Assembly: GCF_002994745.2 (NCBI RefSeq)
Contig: NC_037094.1
Location: 6,370,001 to 6,434,000 of the forward strand
Direction of reading: 5' to 3'
DNA from: Rosa chinensis
Taxonomy: Eukaryota > Streptophyta > Magnoliopsida > Rosales > Rosaceae
Length of the DNA: 64,000 bases
Numbering within the stretch: position 1 is the stretch's first letter; each line of letters begins with the position of its first letter. A model generated the notes under the pieces. The model was not told the origin of the DNA. It worked only from the letters and a program-made list of their open reading frames with translations, and searched no databases. The position numbers and the translations under genes were made by a program. Positions 49,827 to 59,480 of this stretch are shown piece by piece.

Positions 49827-50717
49827 ATGGCCTCTCTTCCCATCCTTACCATCCCTTTCTCTGCTTTGTCTTGCAGAAGACCTCCAACCCCTAAGCCCTC
49901 TTCCCCATATCTCTCCCGCCTGGTAAAGGCTCCCAACTACTCATCCGTTTCTTCCCTCCACCAAAAACAGCACTTCCGATTCTCAGCCAAAAGAACACCA
50001 GAGGATGATGACCACTCCAAGTCGGAGCCGCCGAGCAAGGGAAAGGCTGACTCGGAGGTCAACCAGGCCGAGAAGAAACCGGTCGACTCAAAGGCTCCAG
50101 TCGGGGCAGAAGTTGAGTCGTAGCCGCCGAGCAAGGGAAAGGCTGACTCGGAGGCGAGCAAGGACGTCGACAAGTTCAAGAAGAAACCGGTCGACTCAAA
50201 GGACGTCAACCAAGCTGACTCAAAGGCTCCAGGGGAGGCAGAAATTGGGTCGGAGGAGATTTCTGACAAAGAGTTGGGTGAGAAGCTGTTGCAGAGGCAA
50301 CCGATTCAATTCTTGGTGGATGCTTTTGCCAAACGTCCTTGGCCAGGTCAGGGAGAAGTCGAAAGGGAAAAACTACTGGTCGACTGGACCCGCAGACTAG
50401 CCCCGGTCCAACACCCTGAAGAGTTCCGTGAAATGCTCACCTATAAGGATAAGCATCGGATCAAGGCCTATTACGGGAGAGGGTCGGCGAAGATTTTCTT
50501 TGAGATGGATTCTACTAATCAGTTTATGAGAAGAAGAATGGTGATCATGTCATTTGCTCTGAACGGGCTAAAGCTGCGGGAGTTGAACTGTTTCCCACTG
50601 GGAAAATTCCTCGAGCTGCTGTCCATTGCTGATGAAGAGCAGGTCAGTGATTTCCAGAGTCTGTTTTCTGAAATGCGGTTTCGGGCAAACAGGATTAATT
50701 GGGGTCCTACTAGGTAA
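49827..50717 (+). pseudogene. Probable plastid-targeted protein of unknown function, one in-frame TAG
   Basis: One frame of 297 codons runs from ATG 49827 to the stop at 50717, interrupted only by TAG at 50121-50123 (codon 99). Residues 1 to about 55 are Ser/Pro/Lys-rich with few acidic residues and look like a chloroplast transit peptide. A charged linker with the repeated block SEPPSKGKADSE follows; in its second copy the Glu codon GAG reads TAG. The C-terminal 130 residues form a compact domain (FLVDAFAKRPWPGQGE, ELNCFPLGKFLELLS, SLFSEMRFRANRINWG). I do not know this family. It may be a real pseudogene, a null allele or a sequencing error. A fragment of a paralogue lies at 34156-34323. Confidence 0.65.
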
Positions 50718-50770
50718 TGGTCTAGGGCTTTGCTATGGTGGTACGGTCTTTCCTTGTTTGAACTTTTCTA

Positions 50771-50886
50771 ATGAGATATCTGTAGTTTGCTTTTTTGGGT
50801 CTGAATGAGATATCTGTAGTTTGCTTTTTTGGGTCTGAATGAGATATCTGTAGTTTTCTTTTGGGTCTGAATGAGATATCTGTAGT
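50771..50886. repeat. 34-bp minisatellite, four units
   Basis: ATGAGATATCTGTAGTTTGC begins at 50771, 50805 and 50839 (34-bp period), with a shorter last unit at 50870. It lies directly downstream of the gene at 49827-50717. Confidence 0.92.
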
Positions 50887-51215
50887 TGAATATTGAGAGA
50901 CATATTTGTCTTTTAAAGATCAGCACTCGTGTTATGTTTAATTTCTTTATCAAGTGGATCCATCAATCCCCAAATGAAGCTATATATCAGGATGTCAATT
51001 ACCCGGTCCATGGCAGCAACATGGGTGTGGTTCCGCAACATATACAACTCAGAGAATATAGGTTATGTGCAAAAGTAAAGGAACTCTTAAAACTGACCAC
51101 AGTTCTTACTTCGCTGATAAACTCGTTAATCACCATACTAGGCATAACATCCGAGCATTAAAACTGATATTAGAAGGGGAATGGAGGAGAAATGAAACCA
51201 ACTTTGGCTCAATAC
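50887..51215. other. Convergent 3' intergenic region
   Basis: Short space between the ends of the gene at 49827-50717 (plus) and the amylase-like gene (minus). It probably contains the 3' UTRs; no other feature was seen. Confidence 0.45.
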
Positions 51216-52564
51216 TTAATCATTGACATTAGACATTTGGCTGACAAAATCAGTAAACATAGCCCAATATTTTGGTGAATTAAACAACTCCTCCTTGGTG
51301 GCCCTGAGCTTGAATGAGAAGGAGGGGTTTTCCAGTCCAGATAAGTAATGCTTGGACATTGTTACCACTTGTTTCAACGATATTATTCTCCCATTGCAAA
51401 GGGATGCAGAAGTTTCACCTTCCACGGGAATACCACAAACCCTAGCAGCCGAGAGCATCTGTTTGAGAAGACCTTCTGGACTACTGGTGGGATACCTTTC
51501 CATCTCATCTTTCAAGTCAAAACAGGAGCAGCATAACGCAAACCCATGCCTAAGAGACATAGTTTGCCTATTAATTAAGGAATGAACAAACTAAATGTAT
51601 AACAGCTGGGATTAAATAACATGACTACACGATGTCCATACCTAGCAAACATGCGAGCAAACGGCAAGTATCCATCTCTTGTTGAAGTGTTGTAATAGCC
51701 AGCAGTCAGCTCCGAAACATGAGACTGAGTGAGGTAATGGCAATAGTGCCCTGCTAGTTTTGCTGACATGGTAACATTTGTTCCCGAGAAAATGGCCTCA
51801 GCTTGCTCGCATATCCTTTCTCCGTGCATAAGCAACATTCCAGAGTACCATTCAAGCAAAAATGCACCGTACGGCGTATTCCAAGAATCATTACCATTTT
51901 CGGCAAATTGCAATTGTTCTGCAACACGATACACATTTCCCCATTCAGGCATTCCGACCTCTCTGGCGTGTTCTTTGAGAGACGCAACCATATACTGGTC
52001 ATGGAATTGAAAACAAAATAACGTACGTACATTAGCGTACTCAGTAGATGGATAGTGTAGGAAAGACCTCATTCGATTCATATAATCAACTATTTTTTCC
52101 CAAGTACCTTATCATAGCAATGAAACTTTCCGGCACGACCCAATAACAAATCCTGGAAATCAGAAGAAGGATATCTTAATTCACCTTCAGGACCCATACC
52201 AACTTGAATTCCCTGCAAGAAGAGGTTTTGCATTGATTTATTATGTATGTACTTTTTGTCTATGGCATACATAAGGGAAATTGTATAATATGTATAACCA
52301 CTCACTGTTATAACAAGACCTAGAAAAGGTCTGAAATTGTCTCTGAAGCTCCTCATGAAATCTGCATATGCTTCGAGTGGTGAACGCCCCCGTAAAACAG
52401 GAAGGGTATCACACCCGAGCGAAATGTATTCTTCTTTATGCCATCCATGTCTTTCAGCACATACCAAATCACGATTTTTATAGAACTCTTCAAGTATCCA
52501 TAGAGGAAGGCTGACCCTAACAACAAACATACATGCATGCTTAGATTTCAATCATGCATCAACC

Positions 52565-52637
<73 letters not shown>

Positions 52638-53130
52638 GTATATACATATACACTGACCTTTCGACATGCACTTACTTTTCTGCGCAACTTTGAGTATGAG
52701 GATAACCCTCGTGAAACGCCAGCACGACCCGAATCTTCAATCCGCTGCGCTGAACCAGCTCGGCCATCTCCAAAAAGGGTTCCCAATGATAAACCCTAGG
52801 CTGATCCCTCTCGACCAGGCCCCACCACACATCCATGACCACGCCTTCAACTCCTGCTTCTGCAAGTATCCCAAGTGACTCAACCGTGAACTCGCGCCTG
52901 CCCACCGTGCCCACAGGGTCCGCGTAGACATTGAGCTCAGCTAAAGGTAGCGTGACGTACACCGGCGAGGCGGTGGAGGAAGATTGCACCGATAGGTTGA
53001 GCTGCCGACGACCAGCGGCAGAGCGGGTGGTGAATCGTTGATGATGAATTATGGGGTGAGGTTTCGTGCGAAAGATGCAAGGGAATCGAGTTAACGTTGA
53101 TGGGGAGTGTATAATGGAAATGGTCGACAT
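51216..53130 (-). CDS. Plastid beta-amylase-like protein, probably catalytically inactive
   Basis: Predicted as five minus-strand exons: 52676-53130, 52306-52516, 52108-52212, 51642-51994 and 51216-51549. All have GT..AG borders and matching phases, giving 485 residues. Residues 1 to about 50 look like a transit peptide. The glycosyl hydrolase 14 core follows: AGVEGVVMDVWWGLVE, EEYISLGCDTLPVLRGR, GMGPEGELRYP, FHCYDK, ELTAGYYNTSTRDGYLP. The acid Glu (soybean E186 equivalent) is present at E233. The flexible loop normally read FHQCGGNVGD is replaced by FHEGYPHTQS, and the second catalytic block GENALPRYD reads GETSASLCN, keeping a Glu (E420) but losing the Asn and substrate contacts. Active members hydrolyse starch to maltose; this one more likely regulates or senses, like Arabidopsis BAM4/BAM9. 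The reading frame is intact. Confidence 0.9.
52566..52632. repeat. (CT)n(AT)n microsatellite in amylase intron 1
   Basis: About 19 CT units followed by about 14 AT units, within the first intron of the amylase-like gene. Confidence 0.95.
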
Positions 53131-53485
53131 TATTTAAAAATAGTTTATAAACAAGTTGCTAGAGTTGCAGTTTATAAACAAGTTTAAGTTGCTCTTGAAA
53201 TTAAGATTTTGAAAACAAAGTTGCGGGTTTAGGGTTTGTCACGTTTATCAAAATTGTTTCGAGATTGATTGAGATATGACTTCTTTAATCAGATAGGAAT
53301 CTTAGAGAAATACCCGGAAATGCAATACCAATTTTGAAACCGTATCATCAATAAGGATTGAAATTGTAAACTGTTTTGACTAGAAAAATTCTTCATTCAC
53401 CATGCTGATTGACCAAAGAATCCTTCATCAACTATTCTAGGATCTAGCTAGATATAATAGTTGAAAATAAAATGCCTTTAACTTG

Positions 53486-53524
<39 letters not shown>

Positions 53525-53603
53525 CAGCCTTGAATCTTAATCACACGAGCTGCTCCTTCTTCATCTCCGGCTAAACGTACTTCAGTTTCCAAACCGGAGA
53601 AAC
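53131..53603. promoter_or_regulatory. Shared divergent promoter region
   Basis: 473 bp separate the start codons of the amylase-like gene (minus) and the lyase-fusion gene (plus). It contains an AT microsatellite (53489-53522) and a TTATAAACAAGTT repeat (53149 and 53170). A bidirectional promoter is plausible but inferred. Confidence 0.45.
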
Positions 53604-56600
53604 ATGATGAGTTCCAAGTGTCCCAACTCTATTGTCGACCTCAACTCCTTTCGATTTTTCATGGACATGGGATCATCTTCTAGTGTTATGCCACCCAAAT
53701 ATCAAAGACCAACCTCAAGCTTGTATCTTCATTCACGTGATGCTTTGTCTTCCTTTGGCAGAGGAATTTGTGCCCTAAGGGACACTGATGCTGAAGATTT
53801 CAACTTTTCATGGGCGATCGGGAATAGTATGCATCTGCGGACAGACGCAAGTTATGCCAAGGTCATGAAATTCGGTGAACTATCTTCTTCAACGGGTGAA
53901 TATGCGATGATCTACTACAGAATTCTAGTTCAGGTATTGCTGCAGTACATTTTTCACAAGTCTCGGTTTATTGTGATCTCGATTGTTGTTTTCTGTCAAA
54001 GTGTTTATTAAAATTTGGATATTACTACTTGTCAGGTCAAATGGTTGTTGAAACTTTCAGAGATCCCAGAATTCAGAGACGTACCTAGTTTCAGTGAGCA
54101 TGCTCAGTGTTACTTACAAGGAATTATTGATCGATTTTGCATGGTGGAAGCCATAGAAATGACAGAGAGGTTGGAGAAAAAAACAAACCATGATCATGTT
54201 AAAGCAGTGGAATACTTCTTGAAGCTGAGATGCAGATCAAGACCAGAGATAGCTAAGGTTGAGACTTGCTTCATTCACTTAATTCTGAAACAACCCGCTC
54301 CTTGGGACAATTCTTAACCTGCTCATTCACCCCCTTTTTTGGGTAACATTTAACATTCATATTCCTAACCGCTCTGTTACAATCACTTTATTCAAAATCA
54401 ATCAATTTGAAGACCATTTATCCATCCATTTTTAAGAAATAAATGGGTAGTTCGTATTGATCTTACAACCGTTCATTTGGTTGATACAATTGGATACACA
54501 CAAGACTCTCAATTTCATTGATTTTTTGTAAAAATGATCTTGAAAGGAATAAAATATGTAATGAACGATTTAGAATCTGAAAATGCAAGGCAAAGATAAA
54601 CTAACTTCGTGAACATTTCATATCCATCTTATTATTAATGTTTTTGCTTCAATCTTTCTAAGAAATTGTGTAAAATTACTTACCCACTGTAGGTGCTCGA
54701 TACTTTTCATTTTGCTTGCACATCAGAGGACATCAACAGTCTTGCGCATACGTTAATGTTAAAAGATGCTATGAACAATGTTATATTTCCTGTCATGGAC
54801 GATCTGATCAAGGCAATGTCTACCATGTCAAGGGACAATGCTTCCATTCCAATTCTTTCTCGCAGGGACGGAAACACGGTCTCACCCACAACTTTGGGGA
54901 AGGAAATGGCCAATTTTGCTGTCAGGCTAGGCATACAGAAGCACAAACTTTCTCAAGTGAAGATAATGGGGAAGTTTCCTGGTGCTGTAGGAAGTTCCAA
55001 TGCTCATTATGTTACATATCCTCATATTAATTGGCCGCAAATTGCTGAGGAATTCGTGACTTCTCTTGGAGTGAGTTTCAATCCTTATGTTACTGAGGCC
55101 GAGACTTACGACTACATGCCAAAACTTTTCAATGCTATTAACCGATTCAACAGTATATTGATCGACTTTGATAAAGATATGTGGGACTACTTACATTTTG
55201 GTTACTTCAAGCAAAGTGAGTATATAAATTTTCATTATAGTGAAGCAACTCTTGGTGCAGCTAGAGAAGCTCTTTCCTACCTGATTAGTTTGTTGCCTAG
55301 ATCTCGTTTTCTGGAAGACTTGACTGATTCTAGTATTCGAAGGAACATGAGTACAGGATTAGTATGTTCTGCTCTTGCCTACAAGAGTACACTTAAGAAT
55401 ATAGCAAAGATTCAGATTGATGAAGCTCTCGTGAGTGAGGAGTTGAATCACTCTTGGGAGGTACTTGCTGAAGCAGTACAAGCTGTAATTCGAAGATATG
55501 GTGTTCCTGCAGAGACCTATGAGAAGCTTAAAGAACTAACAGCGGGGAGAAGGGTTACCAAAAAGAGTGTAAGAAAGTTTATTGAAGGCTTGGAATTACC
55601 TAAAGATCATAAGAGCATTTTGTCAAAGCTAACCCCACATAGCTATGTTGAAGAAGATGTTAAATTCGCTAAAATGGTAGACAGGGGAGTTAAAGCAGCT
55701 ATAAGAAACACCAAGATCAGTGCAACCCCTGGGCCACAATTGGATGTTCTGTGTACGGGTAAATTCAAGGACTTGGCTCCTTATATGAGTGAGTATGGTC
55801 TAATCTACTTCCGTGTTCTAGTTAAGATCAAATGGTTGTTACTGCTTTCAGAAATTCCTGAAGTGACAGAGGTACCTAGGTTTAGTAAATCTGCTCAATC
55901 TTATTTGCAAGAAATAATTGATGGATTTAACATCGATGATGCATTTGAAGTAAAGAACCTTGAGAAAGTGGCAAACGACGGTGTAGCTGCGGTGGAGCGG
56001 TTCATGAAACAGAGATGTGAATCACATCCAGAAATAGCTAAGGTTAACTGAGCCTCACTTTTCATTTACATTGTTTTGAGGGAAAGAGCGAGCCTCATAT
56101 AATATATCAACGCTTCTCTTTTTTATTGAAGGTGGTTGGATTTTTTAATTTTGCTTGCACATCTGAGGAGGTCAACAATCTTGCCCATGCACTAATCCTA
56201 AAAGGAACCATGGACAATGTCATATTTCCTGCCATGGATGATTTGATTCATGCAATATGTGGCATTGCTAAGAACACTGCTCATATTCCTATTCTCTCTT
56301 CCACTCATGGACAGGTAAATAGTTGCTTCTTGAATTTGCCTCGAATCATTTCATTCTTGCTATTTTAGCGGTAATGTTTTGTGGTTTAATCCTCCTTTAC
56401 TATCTTGTAGCCTGTTGCGTTTACAACTTTGGGGAAAGAAATGGCAAGTTTTGCTGTGAGATTAAGCAGAGAACGGAAAGAGATTTCGCAGCTGGAGCTA
56501 ATGGGGAATCTCGGAGGTGAGGTTGGAAATTACAGTGCTTATCATGTTGCATATCCTGGTATTAATTGGCCTCAAGTTGCTGAACAGTTTGTAACATCTC

Positions 56601-57205
56601 TGGGTTTGAGTTTTAATCCCTATGTTACCCGGATCAGAGCTTATGATTATGTGGCAGAATTTGTTCATGGCGTTAACCAGTTCAACAAGATATTGACGGA
56701 CTTTGATGGAGACGTTGAAGGCTACATGTCTATGGGTTGTTTTAAGCAAATAAACAAGACTAGTGGAGGCATTAACATTGGTGCGGCCAGTGGCAATCTG
56801 TGTTCCCTGAGCAGGAAGTTACCTATTTCAACTCTTTTGAGGAACATGGGGTCAAGATTAGAGCATTCTCTTGTCACCTACAAAAACACACTCGATCTAA
56901 TATCAAGACTCGAGGTGGTCGATATAGATTGCCCGATTGAGGACTACTTGAAGCTCTATTCCGGAGCTCTCGTCAAAGAGTTAGAGACGGTAGTGCAAAG
57001 ATATGGTGTCCCCAAGCCCTATGAAAAATTTAAGGTACTCACCGGAGGACGAGCAGTCGTTACCAAGGAAAGTATAGTGGATTTTATTCAACGCTTGGAA
57101 GTACCTAACGAAGCAAAAACCATTCTACTCAAGTTAACACGATGTAGCTACGTCGGAGCCGCTTCGGAATTGGCCAGAACAGTAGACATCGCCGTGAATT
57201 CTTAA
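53604..57205 (+). CDS. Tandem double adenylosuccinate-lyase-like protein, both signature loops lost
   Basis: Predicted as five exons: 53604-53933, 54036-54257, 54693-56042, 56132-56314 and 56411-57205. All have GT..AG borders in phase 0, giving 959 residues with no stop. Domain 1 (about residues 85-520) and domain 2 (about 530-959) each follow plant adenylosuccinate lyase: an IYYRILVQ or IYFRVLVK start, KWLL.LSEIPE, FACTSED/FACTSEE, LGKEMANFAVRL, INWPQIAEEFVTSLG, FNPYVT, RYGVP and a LTPHSYVE-like end. The normal enzyme makes AMP and AICAR in purine synthesis. Its mobile loop SSTMPHKVNPIDFEN is absent in both domains (after FKQ at 356-358 and 806-808). The catalytic His of THGQ is Asp243 in domain 1 and kept as H693 in domain 2. 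The first 80 residues do not match the family and may contain a transit peptide. A pseudoenzyme is the likely state; a neo-functional scaffold or a decaying gene are the alternatives. Confidence 0.88.
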
Positions 57206-57937
57206 CTCTGTAAAGTTGTCATCCACTATTCCAGAGAGTACCTTTTTTTTTTTTTTTTTTTTTTTTTTTTGGAGAATGAGATAGTAACCCTTTTGGACAT
57301 CAAGAAAAATTATGGGCCTCAATGACGAGCCCAATAACTCTAATTAATTTAGTCAATTGATTAATGGGCTTTCACGAGCGAGAGAGGAGGTTAAAGACGA
57401 ATGGACAAAAGCCAGAGCGGTGACGTCACGGAGCATCATCATGCCTGACAAGAGTCATCATTCTACCCAGCATGGTACATGACGTGGCAGGGACAGGACC
57501 CGGTGGGGACCACATGGGGACGGTCCCTCCCCTCCTCAGAGGCAGACCGCCACTGACGGAACCACAGTGGCGAGAAATAGAAGTAAAAAGAAAAGCATCT
57601 GAAACCGTCCGGCTAGTTGTTCCCCGCATCGCCGGCAGGGGCTCCCCTCTCAAAACGACGGCCATCTGATTGACGCGTCAATCAATGTCTTTTCCGGGCC
57701 GCCACGTGCCCGGGTCAAGGAGGAGGAGGAAGAGAATTGTGGTTTCGATACCCAAGTGAAGTGATGGTCCATGGAGGCTTTTCGTCAGTGATGATAAGGG
57801 TTGATGTGTCTCTGTACCACAAGTGAAAATGGCTCATGAGGACTGTACATTGTATATGTTTCAGAGTCGGACCCCAAGATCCGTGATGCGTCTTTGTATG
57901 CGAGCGTATTAAGTGATGTAATATGCGTGTTCCGGTA
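57206..57937. other. Intergenic, with an ACGT-motif and GC-richer patch
   Basis: After a T run (57242-57270), 57360-57760 contains GTGACGTCAC, CATGACGTGG, GCCACGTGCCC and GC-rich stretches resembling promoter DNA. No gene downstream is recognised. Confidence 0.4.
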
Positions 57938-57950
57938 GTAGTGTAATGAG

Positions 57951-59321
57951 AGCCAATGAGAGTTTGTTCAGTTGGTAAGGGCGGACTTGAGGTGTGAACT
58001 CACATAAGTTCGACATCCGCTACTAACAATCTCATTTGGTGGACAATGCAGAAAATGTCCTGCATAATTCCATACCAATGGGCTATGTTGGGACACTGGC
58101 TAGTTTCGTAAGTCATGTTGGCAGGGGCGGATCCAGGATTCCACCTTCAGTGGGGCTTGGATTTCGTAACAAAGTGAAGAAAAAAAATAGTAGAGAATCT
58201 TGACGGTGCGAGAGAATTGTATTAATAGAAAAAATGATACACCTAGTCGGGGGGGGGGGACATAATGAGCCTTACCCCTCCGATCTAATTATAATTCACA
58301 TATATGTAACACCTAAAATTACAATTATGTGAGCAATGTCATTACCTCTATTTTTTTTCAAGCTTTCTCAAACGAATTGTAGCCCTCTGCTTCTGAGGTC
58401 TGAGGCCTTCTCCTCATGAATGATAAATCATACAAAGTTACAAACTGCAATTGAAGAAGAAATCAACATTAAACGGAAACCAAGTTATCAAACCCATTTC
58501 TAACAACCCAATCACTCAATCAGTACCATTACCTTTATTAAAATCAAGTAATCAACATCAACTCATCAACATCAATACACCATGTCACCATCAGTTAATC
58601 AGTATCCATACTCCATACTCCATACTCCATAGGCCAAGCAATTATATCATTTCTGCAAATCAGCAATTTAGCAATTATACCATCAACATCAGTAGGACAG
58701 TAGCACCAACCGAAATCGAAACCATTGGCCATTACCCATTTCAATTTTCAAGTTTTCAACTATAAAACTTAAAAACCAACAAGAACTCAGAACTGATATA
58801 GACATATAGTGATATAGATTAAATGGAAGACAAGAATCACAACTTCACAAGATCAATCATCAAATGGAAATCAGGAAATCGATTATTTACTAATAAAAAC
58901 TCAGAACTTCAGAAATCAGAACTAGGGAGAGAGAGATGGTGAGATACCACGGAGACAGCCAGACGGCCCAGATGGGTTGCTGGTGGGCTGGTGGCGGTGG
59001 GGAGCTCGGAGACCGGACTACTCGAGATGGGTGCTGGTTCTAGGCTTCTAGCCTTGCACTTTTGCAGATCGCCGGGCGGCTGAGTCGGACTGCTCTGCGC
59101 CTCTGTGCTCCAAGACTCCAAGTCGCGGTACAAAAAAAAAAAACATATGTATATACCTAATTTTTTTTTGGGCCCAAAAAGCCCGGTAGGGCTTGAGCCC
59201 TACCAAGCCCGTGGTTGGATCCGCCCCTGCATGTTGGGTTAAGGTAGTTAGTTTGCCCTGGTCCTGGTAGTGTAGGGAAGTTTCTCTCTTACCTAAACTT
59301 TTCTTATAAAAAAAAAAAAAA
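57951..59321 (+). mobile_element. tRNA-derived SINE split by a hAT element
   Basis: Has an A-box-like TTGTTCAGTTGGTAAGG and a B-box-like AGTTCGACATCC, a body interrupted by a hAT (58122-59229), and a poly(A) tail ending at 59321. The 13-bp flanks GTAGTGTAATGAG (57938-57950) and GTATTGTAATGAG (59322-59334) match at 12 of 13 positions. Confidence 0.82.
58122..59229. mobile_element. hAT element (CAGGGGCGGATCC termini)
   Basis: Perfect inverted ends CAGGGGCGGATCC and GGATCCGCCCCTG, with a perfect 8-bp duplication CATGTTGG (58114-58121 and 59230-59237). The 1108-bp interior has no transposase. It shares its outer motif CAGGGGCGGA with the MITE at 46562-47034. Confidence 0.95.
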
Positions 59322-59480
59322 GTATTGTAATGAGACAGTAATATTTGTCTGATCATTGGTGCGTTAAACAATCTTTGTATGCAGGCGTATCAAGTGATGT
59401 AGTATGTGTGTTCCGGTAGTATTGTAATGAGGCAGTAATATTTGTCTAATCATCGGTGCGTTAAACATGTCACGTGACAT
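59300..59480. repeat. About 90-bp tandem repeat
   Basis: GTATTGTAATGAGRCAGTAATATTTGTCT..GGTGCGTTAAACA occurs twice (from 59322 and again near 59418). A further partial copy (TTCCGGTAGTAGTGTAATGAG) precedes the SINE at 57930, so the SINE landed within this repeat. Confidence 0.75.

Larger units (their letters stand above)
47830..50720 (+). repeat. Segmental duplication copy C
   Basis: Shares with copy A the blocks TGCAAGTTGCAACCAAGTGCC, TATGGATACCATTTGGG, GATAATGATGGTCC and, downstream, AATCAAATGGAAG..CAGAACAACTC (33761 versus 49143). No defensin-like coding sequence survives here, but the second gene is nearly complete. Confidence 0.78.

Noticed and set aside
50005..50400. 131-codon Arg-rich frame
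   Set aside because: It is an out-of-frame reading of the plastid-type gene repeats.
52559..52799. Frames across the CT/AT repeat
   Set aside because: Microsatellite translation within an intron of the amylase-like gene.
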